A stretch of 64,000 nt of DNA, from the NCBI RefSeq assembly GCF_023701485.1, contig NZ_JAMQBK010000032.1, positions 1 through 64,000 of the forward strand, in the 5' to 3' direction. The notes beneath the pieces were generated by a model. The model saw nothing but the letters and a program-made list of their open reading frames with translations. It had not been told where the DNA came from and did no database searches. This DNA is from Aporhodopirellula aestuarii. Lineage in GTDB: Bacteria; Planctomycetota; Planctomycetia; Pirellulales; Pirellulaceae. Made by a program: the position numbers and the translations under genes. Positions 36,527 to 45,580 of this stretch are shown piece after piece; positions within the stretch are counted from its first letter, which is position 1; each line of letters begins with the position of its first letter.

Positions 36527-37975
36527 CTAAATCGTGTTGGTCAGTCGCATCAGGTCGAAAGCAGCCCGAAATGACACGGATCGCACCGCGATATATTCAC
36601 GCTCAATCCAATCCGTGCCCCATTTCGTCTTGTAAGCGACCTGCGAATCAGTGGGATACCATCTCGCTCCGTTCTTGCGGAGCCAGTGGATGGCTCGGTG
36701 TAGCCAGCCACACGCCAACCCTTCCGCTTCATCGTCCACCACGAAGGGTGTGAAGCCGAAGTGCAGATAGCTCACGCCTTCCGCTTGGAATCGTTCGATC
36801 GCCGTTGCGTTGCACAATTCCATGGCTCCGACCGGAGCATCAGCGATTTTTCTCGTCAGGTCGTGCAAGTAGCCGGGCTGTTCCTTTCCACGGACAGGAA
36901 CATAGGAGATGAATGCGACTGGACGTTCTTCGGCATCCATCACCAAAAAGATGCGTCGTTGGTCGAGCAGATCGCCCTCGAGGTCTCCCACCATAAAATC
37001 CAGTTCGGGTTTGCGTTTTTCGCTCAACCAACTTTGACTAATCGCATCGAGTTGTGCTCGCCAATCCTGGTCCGCCGGCACGTCCTTCCCGAGTTCGACG
37101 ACTCGTAATCCGTCCTTCTTGGCACGATTGATCTTATTTCGAAGTTGCATCTTCTTCTTGCCGGAAAAACTATACGCTTCCAGCTTGACCGCGTAGGTGC
37201 TTCCCATTTGATTGACGGTGAAACCACGACTGGTAAAAAGTTCGACCTGCGATGCCCGCACTTGGACCGCAGCGACTCGTTTTCCCGACGCGGCTGCGAA
37301 GCTTGCGAATTGATCCAACAGCTTCGCCGCATCCTCCGCCGCCGCGTGGACACCACCAAACATCCACAAGTGCTTGCCTTGTTCGCGATAGGAGATGAAT
37401 CCCGCCACCCCATCAACCGCAAACTTGCTGTTGCGTTTGGAGAGTGACAAATTTCCCGACGGATGTGCTAGCACCTCGTCCAACACCTCCGGGGACACCA
37501 ACTCATCAATATCGTTGGTCGTGCGAATGTTGCTTGGCTTGCGACCGAGCGCCGATAGGATCTCTTCGTCGGTGTGTTCGCATACTTCAAAGGCAAGTTC
37601 TTTCGGCTTGAGAATATTGCCAAACACGCCACGGTCGATCGAAAGATGGAATGGCACCGCCAACATGGCCCACTCGAACCCTCCGAAGTACGCCCAGATT
37701 GCGACGGCAACCCCGGTGACTAAATACGTGTGTGCGAAGTTGTACGCGTGGTAGTACCAATGATCAATCTTCTTGTCGACTGACTTGCGAAACGCCATCG
37801 CTCCAGGAAGATATCCAACAACGTCAATGATTGCGAACGCAAAGATGGCTCGCAGCCAGTTGATGTTTCCAGCGTTCCATAGAATCAACCCTCCCGAAAC
37901 TGCAAGCACGAGCAAGTGCTCGCCTCGTATAATGCGGTAGGTCGTCTTTGAATGAATCAGGTTACGGGCGTCCAC
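36527..37975 (-). CDS. Membrane-anchored DUF2156 (MprF C-terminal-like) transferase
   Basis: A 482-aa protein. About three hydrophobic spans lie in the first ~120 residues (HLLVLAVSGGLILWNAG, AIFAFAIIDVVGYLPGAMAF, YLVTGVAVAIWAYFGG), and a soluble cytosolic domain follows from ~150. That part has the DUF2156/GNAT-like double fold of aminoacyl-phosphatidylglycerol synthases: MQLRNKINRAKKDGLRVVELG, AFISYVPVRG...GYLHDLTRK, GAMELCNATAIERF, and a late LHFGFTPF. The family transfers amino-acyl groups from tRNA to lipids or other amines. It is the most downstream gene of the lipid-like cluster, so it may modify the cluster's product. Substrate unknown. Confidence 0.82.
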   Translation of the reverse strand: MDARNLIHSKTTYRIIRGEHLLVLAVSGGLILWNAGNINWLRAIFAFAIIDVVGYLPGAMAFRKSVDKKIDHWYYHAYNFAHTYLVTGVAVAIWAYFGGFEWAMLAVPFHLSIDRGVFGNILKPKELAFEVCEHTDEEILSALGRKPSNIRTTNDIDELVSPEVLDEVLAHPSGNLSLSKRNSKFAVDGVAGFISYREQGKHLWMFGGVHAAAEDAAKLLDQFASFAAASGKRVAAVQVRASQVELFTSRGFTVNQMGSTYAVKLEAYSFSGKKKMQLRNKINRAKKDGLRVVELGKDVPADQDWRAQLDAISQSWLSEKRKPELDFMVGDLEGDLLDQRRIFLVMDAEERPVAFISYVPVRGKEQPGYLHDLTRKIADAPVGAMELCNATAIERFQAEGVSYLHFGFTPFVVDDEAEGLACGWLHRAIHWLRKNGARWYPTDSQVAYKTKWGTDWIEREYIAVRSVSFRAAFDLMRLTNTI

Positions 37976-38009
37976 GTTACTTTCCTATTTTGATGGTTGT
38001 TGAAAGGGG

Positions 38010-39419
38010 TTAAACGAAACGATCGATCATCTGGGTTGACCATGCCCCAAGTTTGATCCCACACCAGCGTGCAATTTCAGTGGGAACACGAGGTGCTTGG
38101 TTGCGAAACCAAGGCTGTGCCAATTCGGCGGCGGAGTGGTCGGAGCGGAGGCCTTGCGGAGCATCGGAAGTTCCGACAATTAGGTCGCTGACCCATCTCC
38201 CCGCGTACACGCTGAGCGCGATCCCATGGCCACACCAACCTCCGACATGCAGGACATTGGGAAATCGTGTGGGGCTACCAATCACGGGAAGTGTGTCGAT
38301 CGAGTAGGCGATCACTCCCGTCCATGTGCGTTCGATTTCGACACCGGACAATTGCGGAAAAAGCTGCCTCAGGTCTGCGGTAAGGCTGGCCACGTCCGGG
38401 CCCGTTGACGCGAGATCTTGCACGCCGCCTTGCCAACGGTACCGAGGTACTCCTCCGCCTAAGATCAGTCGATGGTCATCCGTCAAACGGAAGTAGTTAA
38501 ATACGCGGCGTGAATCGATCACTCCTTCACGCTGATGCCACGCCAAGGCGCTGCGTTCACTCTCGGTGAGCGGCCGCGTCGCAATCATCCGCAGGTGCAT
38601 GGGTATCAGTCGCCCCCGCTGCATGCCGAGCGAAAGATCATAGGCGTTGGTGGCCAGGACGACCTTTTTTGCGCGAATTGCCAAGCCGCCGGCCAAGTCG
38701 ACACCGGAGGACGAGACATGCTCCACTTTTGTGTTTTCGACGATCCTGCCGCCGAGACGCAGCACCGCCGCCGCGAGTCCGCGCACCAATCGGGTTGGAT
38801 CCAGCACGCCAGCGACTGACAACTGCAAAGCGGCTGGGCCCTTGCCGGGAGCATCCAGACTGATCGAGACGCGGCCGGCTAAACCCACATCGTCCAATTC
38901 CCTACAGGGCAGGTTGAGCTGCCCCATCAACGCGGCTTGTCGAGCGAGACGCTGTCGTCCGGCGTGTCCACGCGCGACGATGAGCTGTCCCGTCCATCGC
39001 AAACCAAAATCCATTTGCTCGCGATGAGACAACTCCGCGAGATATTCCACCGCCGCTAGCGACGTGCGGTACATCATGCGAGCTTGCTCCGCACCGTACT
39101 TTTTGACCAGTGCTGCTAGGTTTTGGCCAATGCCTGGTGTCAGCATTCCGGAGCTTCGTGTCGAGGCCCCGTAGCCGATCGTTTGTGCTTCCAAGACGAC
39201 AACTCGCAGCCCCGGCTGAGCACGCAGCAAGTGGTATGCTGCGGATAAGCCAGCCAATCCCCCGCCCACAACGACCACATCGAACGTCTCCCGATGGAGG
39301 CAGTCGCTGACATCCGGCTCCTGACGGAAATCATTTTCGATACCGTCAGGAACCGTCAATGGTGACGCAGACGTGCACCAAACGGATTGCGATGGTAGAG
39401 GAGAGAGTTCAGTTGACAT
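38010..39419 (-). CDS. FAD-dependent amine oxidoreductase (DAO/PuuB-like)
   Basis: A 469-aa flavoenzyme. Residues 46-65 give the FAD dinucleotide motif DVVVVGGGLAGLSAAYHLL; the adenine ribose-binding acid is in VVVLEAQTIGYGASTRSSGM. The C-terminal flavin-binding segment FPNVLHVGGWCGHGIALSVYAG is like that of gamma-glutamylputrescine oxidase (PuuB) and other amine oxidases, and a Y-R-W-Q-G-G-V-Q-D-L segment fits. It carries an extra ~40-residue N-terminus without domain character. It sits two genes downstream of the aminotransferase-reductase fusion, so a role in oxidising or remodelling an amine product is plausible, unproven. Confidence 0.86.
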   Translation of the reverse strand: MSTELSPLPSQSVWCTSASPLTVPDGIENDFRQEPDVSDCLHRETFDVVVVGGGLAGLSAAYHLLRAQPGLRVVVLEAQTIGYGASTRSSGMLTPGIGQNLAALVKKYGAEQARMMYRTSLAAVEYLAELSHREQMDFGLRWTGQLIVARGHAGRQRLARQAALMGQLNLPCRELDDVGLAGRVSISLDAPGKGPAALQLSVAGVLDPTRLVRGLAAAVLRLGGRIVENTKVEHVSSSGVDLAGGLAIRAKKVVLATNAYDLSLGMQRGRLIPMHLRMIATRPLTESERSALAWHQREGVIDSRRVFNYFRLTDDHRLILGGGVPRYRWQGGVQDLASTGPDVASLTADLRQLFPQLSGVEIERTWTGVIAYSIDTLPVIGSPTRFPNVLHVGGWCGHGIALSVYAGRWVSDLIVGTSDAPQGLRSDHSAAELAQPWFRNQAPRVPTEIARWCGIKLGAWSTQMIDRFV

Positions 39420-39454
39420 GGAATTTCTTGGTGCAGTTGTTGGTTGTTAAGCGT

Positions 39455-39910
39455 CTACGCTGACAAACGAACTTGAGAACGCTGCACAAAGTGCTGCAGC
39501 CCCGTTCGTAGCTCTCGCGTGACGAGTGGTTTGACGAGCATCATCATCAACGGCGTGATCGGCAGGTCTGGCTCGACGGTTTCTCGGTAGTGAATCTCAC
39601 TGCCGCCGTCTGGGAGAGTTGCGATTCGGATCTCTCCGTCGTTTCTCAAGTTTCCTTCAATGAATTCCCACGCAACGCGTTGCCCGTCTTCACAGGTGTA
39701 TTGCACGGTGTAGTCGGGTTGAAAGCGAATGCCTTGATCGGATTGTTCTTCCAGCAACCAACGCACGCGGTCCTCTTCCATCACTTCACAGCGTAAAACG
39801 CCTTCCATTGCTTCACGAAATAGATGTGGTTTTGAAAAGAATTCGTAGGCGGACGACGCATCCGCGGTGACATGAAACGTGCATTCTTCGGTAACAGCGA
39901 CTTTGGCCAT
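39455..39910 (-). CDS. SRPBCC-family (polyketide-cyclase/START-like) protein
   Basis: A 151-aa protein from ATG 39910, which is preceded by a GGAG site. The pattern is START/Bet v 1: VTEECTFHVTADASSAYEFFSKPHLF (helix-grip start), RWLLEEQSDQGIRFQPDYTVQY, VAWEFIEGNLRNDGEIRIATLPDGGSEIHYRETVEP and a long C-terminal helix. SRPBCC domains bind lipids, polyketides or other hydrophobic ligands. In this cluster it may hold a fatty intermediate. Forty-five bases follow to the amine oxidase gene. No catalytic residues can be assigned. Confidence 0.82.
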   Translation of the reverse strand: MAKVAVTEECTFHVTADASSAYEFFSKPHLFREAMEGVLRCEVMEEDRVRWLLEEQSDQGIRFQPDYTVQYTCEDGQRVAWEFIEGNLRNDGEIRIATLPDGGSEIHYRETVEPDLPITPLMMMLVKPLVTRELRTGLQHFVQRSQVRLSA

Positions 39911-39982
39911 GGGTCTATCTCCAAGACTGAAATGGGAACTGACAAAAACAAGTTGAGATGTGTGGTTTGGAAAGCCGATCAC

Positions 39983-41908
39983 TCAACCAACTTTGAGTGC
40001 TCGTGCGAAGCGTTCGTCTATCATCTGTCGAATCCGCGGCATCACTTCGCAGGCAGCTTGGTAGCCGGTTTCGGCGAGTTGATGTGCTTTGGAAAAGTCT
40101 TCGAATTCGAAACGGGACGTATCGATCCAAATCATCTGATCCGCGTCACGATGATCGGTTCGACTCACGTGATAGGTACGGATCTCGTTGAGACGAAGAG
40201 CCGTTTCCAACATGGATGGCTGTCGCACAGAGTCTTCGTCCTGTTTGTAGGACTTGCGTCCAAACCCACGCGGAAGGTGGCTGCAGACATCCACACCAAT
40301 CACGGTTGTCGCGCCGCGCGGTCGCAGCAGATTAATAGGCACGTTGTTTAGGATGCCGCCGTCTACCAACACGCATCCATCCCGAAGAATGGGTTTGGAG
40401 ATGTATGGAAGATTGATACTCTCGAGGATCGCGGCGACGCTATCGCCCGATTCGCGAATGATTTGACCGCCACGCAGGAGGTCAGCGGACACGGTACAGA
40501 GTGGAATCTGCAATTGATCAAAAGTCGCGTGCTCGAAGAATTTTCTTAAACTCGATTCCCAGCGTCGCAGGCGAAACTTCAATAACATGAACCACGTTTT
40601 GCCGCGGGGAAGCACGCGGAAAAAGCGACTCGGAGTCAATTCGTCACGAAAATTGGCTTCAGCCTCCGCTGGACTCCATCCGGCTGTGTAGCTAAGGCCG
40701 ACCAGCGCCCCCATGCTGGTTCCCGAAACCAAATCAATTCCAATGTCCTGTTCTTCGAAGGCTCGCAGCACACCGAGGTGCGCCAGACCGCGAGCGCCGC
40801 CACCGCCTAGAGCAATCCCCACGTTTTGATCAAAGAGTGACCGGACAATACGGCGTAGGCCGCGTCGCGTGGCGGAATCGCCGCTCGGGTTCCAATGTCC
40901 GGACAGCGGAACCTTAAAGTCACGCCCCATGCTGGCGATCAGCGGCCGTACCGGTTCAGCAAACCTGACTCCTTCAGGAATCAAACGGACGCAGTGAATA
41001 CGTGGTGCCAATTTAGGATTGGTTGCCACTAGCCTCTCAATGGTTTGTAGGCTCACGCTATTGTTCACGGATTCGACGAAACACAAGACGCGGTCGCAAC
41101 CCATGATCGTGTCCAAGTTGCGTTCGACATCTTCGTAGCTCGTCGACAACAGCACGCGGTCATATTGCTCACCGAGATGGAGCAACTCCGTTTCAGACGG
41201 AAAGACTGACTGGGCACGCGTATTGGTTGAGCATCGTGACCTCGAGTGACTGGATTCCCTGGCGGTTCTCAAAACCTTGACGCTAGCACCCATCGCAGAC
41301 ATTTCGTCGCACAAGCGTTCACTTAGCTGCTCGGCACAGTCGGAGCCCCACAAAATTCCAATGTTTCGATTGGTGGTCTCCGTGGCCGAACCGGGTGCGG
41401 AACAGGCCAGTCGAACAGCCAGTGTTTCTGAGATCAGTGCAGCAAACGCGGGCTCATTCTTGCACAACGCGTTAAAATCACTGCTTTCAATTTGCAACAA
41501 CTGGGTGTTGGTAACCGCGAACACGTTGGCGGTACGTCGACTGCCGGTGAGCACCGACATTTCTCCGAAATGCTCATCGCGATCCAAATACCTCAGAACA
41601 CGTTCGCCTTGGTCGGAATCACAAGTCACTTTGACGCGTCCATGGAAGACGATGAACATGCTGTTGCCGTCTTCGTTCTGCTTGCAAATCAATTGTCCGG
41701 CTTTGTAACTCACTAATTTCAACGAATGCGAGAGTGCCAACAGGCCCTCGGCAGACAGTTTTGAAAAGAGCCCTAACGTTCGCAGTTCCTGACAACTCAG
41801 ACTCGAACTTGGACCGTTTCGCTTCTTCGAACCGCGAGAGTCGCTGGAGACACTCCAGAAATCCGGTAGATCCTCTGGGAATGCTGGGATAACAGATTGG
41901 GTGATCAT
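39983..41908 (-). CDS. Patatin-like phospholipase with cyclic-nucleotide-binding domain (NTE/RssA type)
   Basis: A 641-aa protein from ATG 41908 with GGAA upstream; the open frame extends 55 codons further but without family character. Residues ~45-160 form a cNMP/CRP-like domain with the phosphate-binding cassette FGEMSVLTGSRRTANV. A central ~200-residue region follows. The patatin domain from residue 368 has the oxyanion loop GGGGARG, nucleophile elbow GTSMG (Ser398) and the D-G-G dyad (516-518), so it should hydrolyse acyl esters of phospholipids or similar. The architecture matches neuropathy-target-esterase-like bacterial lipases. It sits between the AAR fusion and SRPBCC genes and could release fatty acyl groups for the cluster. 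Confidence 0.9.
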   Translation of the reverse strand: MITQSVIPAFPEDLPDFWSVSSDSRGSKKRNGPSSSLSCQELRTLGLFSKLSAEGLLALSHSLKLVSYKAGQLICKQNEDGNSMFIVFHGRVKVTCDSDQGERVLRYLDRDEHFGEMSVLTGSRRTANVFAVTNTQLLQIESSDFNALCKNEPAFAALISETLAVRLACSAPGSATETTNRNIGILWGSDCAEQLSERLCDEMSAMGASVKVLRTARESSHSRSRCSTNTRAQSVFPSETELLHLGEQYDRVLLSTSYEDVERNLDTIMGCDRVLCFVESVNNSVSLQTIERLVATNPKLAPRIHCVRLIPEGVRFAEPVRPLIASMGRDFKVPLSGHWNPSGDSATRRGLRRIVRSLFDQNVGIALGGGGARGLAHLGVLRAFEEQDIGIDLVSGTSMGALVGLSYTAGWSPAEAEANFRDELTPSRFFRVLPRGKTWFMLLKFRLRRWESSLRKFFEHATFDQLQIPLCTVSADLLRGGQIIRESGDSVAAILESINLPYISKPILRDGCVLVDGGILNNVPINLLRPRGATTVIGVDVCSHLPRGFGRKSYKQDEDSVRQPSMLETALRLNEIRTYHVSRTDHRDADQMIWIDTSRFEFEDFSKAHQLAETGYQAACEVMPRIRQMIDERFARALKVG

Positions 41909-41987
41909 GGCAAGTTCCAAGTTTGAAGCGTCAATGACGAGGTGTAAGGACCGAGAGAACCAATAACGGTTGGCGCGAACGGCTCGG

Positions 41988-44729
41988 CTAAGCAGCCATC
42001 CGGATACCGCGTGCAGCGAGCAAGCGATTCCAATCGTTCTGATCGAGAGGCACTCCAAAGCGACGAAGCCCACCGACGCGGAACCCGTGCTCGGCAGCCA
42101 AGCGACGCAGTTCTCGCAGTGTTTCCGGATCGAGATCGGTCCCCAGGCTCGTGTCTTCGAAATGCCCAGCCAAGGTCAACAGCATGGTTTCCGCCATACA
42201 TGAAAACGCATGGCCTGTACCGATGCCGAATCGCCCAAGCTCGGGAAGTCCCGGCACGCGGATCACTCCGCCGTCGATCACGAGCACGTCAGGTCGCAAC
42301 TCCGCAACATCACGACTGACGTTAAACGGACGCGACAGGTCGCACACGATCGCACCGTGTTTGAGATCACGTGGACCAAGCAGCGAGTTGGTTGCACTCG
42401 TCGCTGTCACCAGAATGTCAGCGTCTGGCAACACGCCGAGGTCTTGAGTCAACACGATGTAGCCTTCCAACTCCAATTGCTCGATGAGGGTGTTGTAGAA
42501 ATCGGCATCGAGTTTTTCAGAATTCTGCGCGGCATGAAGCACGCGGCTACCCAAACTGAGCGGCTCAAACGCACAGCCTTCCGCTGCACTCGTAACTAAC
42601 TGCTCGCAGACCGTGGTCGCAACATGATGCAGTCGCGTACGGACGTGTTCTGGAACGCTGTCTGGATTTCCGAGCAGAACGAGACGGCCAACGTTTTCGG
42701 CGAGCAGCACCGCCATCGAGCGACCGATCGCACCGGTCGCACCAACGATCGCCGCACAGTGTTTGGCACTCAGTCGATCGCCTAGCTGATTGAGCGCCAT
42801 CGCAATTCCTTCCGCACACGCGACGGCGGTGTAGGAGTTGCCCGTGGTCAACGGAACGGTTCCCGAAAGAGCTTTACCGCCGCGGGTGACAACGGACGTG
42901 AAAGCTCCCAGCCCCACGATTTGGGCTCCGCGATCGCGACCAATTTCAACGCCTTCACGTACGATCGCCATGGCGTCTTCCCGTGGCATGTCAGCCAATT
43001 GTTCAGCAGTCCGTGGAATCACGATGAACTCGCCATAAATGCTTTCCCCGGCCTCCGATTGAATCCGTGCATGGCTCAAGACGAATGGGTCCACCAAGTC
43101 GGTTAGACGCTGTGCGATGTCCTCCAACTCAGGTTTCGGAAGCCAGGCCAGTGTTGGATCAAAGTCACCAGCACTCATCAATTCCAACGGGTGCACCAAG
43201 AACGCAAAACGCCGCTCGCCGATTTGTGGCTCGCACGCAAGAGGATCCGCCTGCATTTCGGTCTCAGCAAGTTGTGGGGCCGACACCTCCATCTCATTCA
43301 GGATCGCGCTGATAATCTGCCCGATGTTGCCCTTGTCAAATACTTCGAGGGTTCGTTGGAAGGCAGCGAGCAACTCCTCGCACTCACACCACTTCATGCT
43401 CAGTGGCGGCTCAATACGAATCACCGCTTTTCCATTAAGAGTGGGGGCAACTCGCACGCCTTCGACATTTAAGAGGTACGATGCAAACAGCGGTGACAAC
43501 AATGACTGCTCGGCCGCGACGCCCAGCAAGCTACCACGCCATGTATGGCGGTCAGCACCTAACTTGATGCCCAGCAAATAGCCTCGACCACGGACTTCGG
43601 CGATCAATCGTGGATACTTTGCACGAAGTTCTTCGAGGCGAAGTTTCAGCAGGCGGCCGTTGCGGTGGACGTTATCGATCAGCAGCCCGTCGTCTTGCGT
43701 TAAGACATCGAGCATCGCCAATCCGGCACGCGCAGCGAGCGTGTTTCCAGCGAATGTGGAGGAGTGTTTGAGGGCAAAGTGCTTGGAAAAAGCACGTTCG
43801 TTCGAGAGCACCGCACCGATCGGCATGAGCCCCCCGCCGAGTGCTTTGGCAAGTGTCATTACGTCAGGAGCGACACCGTCCGCTTCGCAAGCGAACATCG
43901 TTCCGGTACGACCAAGACCGGTTTGGATCTCGTCGAAAATCAAAAGTACTTTGTTCTCATCGCACAATTTGCGAACGGCAAGCAGATATTCCGGCTGAGG
44001 TTCAACAATCCCACCTTCACCTTGAATCGGTTCGACCAAAACAGCCGCGATCTGATCCGCACGCTCTTCGAGCACGATGCGTAGCGCGTCGATGTCTCCA
44101 AAGGGAACATGAGTGATCTGTTCAGTCGGTGCGGCGAAGCGATCTTGATAGTCTGGGTTGCCGGTCGCCGCGAGCGCACCCAGAGTTTTTCCGTGAAAGC
44201 TATTGTGGGTCGCAACAATCCCCGATCGCCCGGTAGCCGCACGACACATTTTGATTGCGGCCTCGACGGCTTCGGCACCACTGTTGGCAAAGGTGACGTA
44301 TTTGAGATCACCAGGAGCCAGTTCGATCAGCCGAGCGGCGAGTTGACCGGCCGCGTCCAAGCACGATGGTTGCACCAAGCTGGGTTCGCCCGTCGAATGC
44401 ACGTTAAGCAGCGCACGCCAGATCGGCTCAGGATTGCTGCCCAGCGGAAGGGCACCGTACGCAGCAATGCAATCCAAATACTCCCGACCACGAGCGTCGC
44501 TCAAACGGCATCCATGTCCCGAAACAAAACACTTGTCCAAGTTAAGAGCGTTTAACAACTCCGCCAGATACGGATTGACGAATTCCGCATAAGGGTGACA
44601 AGTCGCAGGTGCGTCTTCATGCATCGGTTCGGATACTACCGTGCCAATGCGTTCTGTTTGAGGGACGACAGCAACCTCCGGTAGAGCCGCTGCCATACAA
44701 AGGTTTTCGAAGTTGTAATCAGTATGCAT
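41988..44729 (-). CDS. Class III aminotransferase fused to an acyl-ACP reductase (AAR)-like domain
   Basis: A 913-aa two-domain protein from ATG 44729 (AGGA at nine bases); an in-frame ATG at 44831 adds 34 residues. Residues ~40-470 are a class III PLP aminotransferase: FANSGAEAVEAAIKM, FHGKTLGALA, LIFDEIQTGLGRTG, catalytic Lys295 in MTLAKALGGG. Residues ~506-913 resemble cyanobacterial AAR: VGLGAFTSVV, LTTGNSYTA, nucleotide loop AAIVGATGAIGRSM, and FSCMAETMLLTL, where Cys844 lines up with the Cys that carries the acyl thioester in AAR. Inference: the reductase half turns acyl-ACP into a fatty aldehyde and the other half transaminates it to a fatty amine. Confidence 0.88.
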   Translation of the reverse strand: MHTDYNFENLCMAAALPEVAVVPQTERIGTVVSEPMHEDAPATCHPYAEFVNPYLAELLNALNLDKCFVSGHGCRLSDARGREYLDCIAAYGALPLGSNPEPIWRALLNVHSTGEPSLVQPSCLDAAGQLAARLIELAPGDLKYVTFANSGAEAVEAAIKMCRAATGRSGIVATHNSFHGKTLGALAATGNPDYQDRFAAPTEQITHVPFGDIDALRIVLEERADQIAAVLVEPIQGEGGIVEPQPEYLLAVRKLCDENKVLLIFDEIQTGLGRTGTMFACEADGVAPDVMTLAKALGGGLMPIGAVLSNERAFSKHFALKHSSTFAGNTLAARAGLAMLDVLTQDDGLLIDNVHRNGRLLKLRLEELRAKYPRLIAEVRGRGYLLGIKLGADRHTWRGSLLGVAAEQSLLSPLFASYLLNVEGVRVAPTLNGKAVIRIEPPLSMKWCECEELLAAFQRTLEVFDKGNIGQIISAILNEMEVSAPQLAETEMQADPLACEPQIGERRFAFLVHPLELMSAGDFDPTLAWLPKPELEDIAQRLTDLVDPFVLSHARIQSEAGESIYGEFIVIPRTAEQLADMPREDAMAIVREGVEIGRDRGAQIVGLGAFTSVVTRGGKALSGTVPLTTGNSYTAVACAEGIAMALNQLGDRLSAKHCAAIVGATGAIGRSMAVLLAENVGRLVLLGNPDSVPEHVRTRLHHVATTVCEQLVTSAAEGCAFEPLSLGSRVLHAAQNSEKLDADFYNTLIEQLELEGYIVLTQDLGVLPDADILVTATSATNSLLGPRDLKHGAIVCDLSRPFNVSRDVAELRPDVLVIDGGVIRVPGLPELGRFGIGTGHAFSCMAETMLLTLAGHFEDTSLGTDLDPETLRELRRLAAEHGFRVGGLRRFGVPLDQNDWNRLLAARGIRMAA

Positions 44730-45237
44730 GACAGGGGTCCTAAAGATTGCCAGTAAGCCGAGTGTTTGGAATCGACATCGTTTGTCGAACGGGACGTGCG
44801 CCACGTCATCGATGCGTTGGCGTTCATCCATTCGCTACATCAGCAAGCGTGAACCAATGCCCTGCGTTACAAGCTGCAAGTGTTTCTTTGAAATAGATGC
44901 GACTTAAATTTGTCGCCCTCGAGGCGGCGCAGGTGCGTGCTAGCCTTGATCGCAATCCAAAAAACGAGTGGGCAGTGAGCGATAAGGCACTTGCCCGTAG
45001 GAGGCTGGGCGGTGTGTTCCGGCTGGCCGCCTACACGACGCTGCTCACCAAAAAGAAAGCGATCGAGCCGCGGGGTGCATCATCAAAGACTGAGTGTCTC
45101 TTGGTCACCGTCTGAGATACGAAAGCTGTGTCCGAACACTTTTTTTAGTAAGCAGCGATGCGTGAGCCATTGAGCAGATAGGCAGGAATCATTGGGGACA
45201 ATCCTGTTGGCCGTTTGGGAGTTGGCCTGGGTTGTTC

Positions 45238-45486
45238 GCTGGACAACGACAGTTGCTTGTAGACGTATTGCCGTTTTCGCCTCTCACGAGCTGGATCTCT
45301 CCGAGGCTCATAAAGCGGGCAACTCCCGCAATTCTCGGTCTCGGGGACGTCGATTGTATTACTGAAGGATTGCAAAAGCAGCGGAACGGCGCGAGCCGTC
45401 CGGTGACTCGGGACCGGACGGCTTGCGCCGTTCCGCTAAAAAGAGCACTCATTCACTCGACGTCCCGAGACACCGAGATACGTGAA
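45238..45486. repeat. Dispersed repeat copy A with a 58-bp palindrome
   Basis: A 249-base unit starting GCTGGACAACG and ending CGTGAA. It contains a near-perfect palindrome at 45380-45437 with 25-base arms (AGCGGAACGGCGCGAGCCGT...) differing at one G/T position and an 8-base loop. Copy B lies 343 bases to the right in the same orientation, and a shorter relative is at 50297-50433. Confidence 0.85.
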
Positions 45487-45500
45487 GAGTGGTGCGAACC

Positions 45501-45560
45501 AGTAGTGGTGACTTTCAGCCGCCAGCGGTCGTGCGTTGGCGGCTGGAAGCCACCACTACT
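45501..45560. repeat. 60-bp hairpin between the two repeat copies
   Basis: Arms of 24 bases at 45501-45524 and 45537-45560, differing at two positions, around a 12-base loop. The arms start AGTAGTGGTG and end CACCACTACT. It sits between repeat copies A and B and is unrelated to their internal palindromes. Confidence 0.85.
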
Positions 45561-45580
45561 TGAAAGATGCAAGTGATCTA

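Noticed and set aside
44897-45115. 72-codon plus-strand open frame near the repeat nest
   Set aside because: No family resemblance, no start signal, composition like surrounding intergenic sequence; could be a decayed gene but not supportable.
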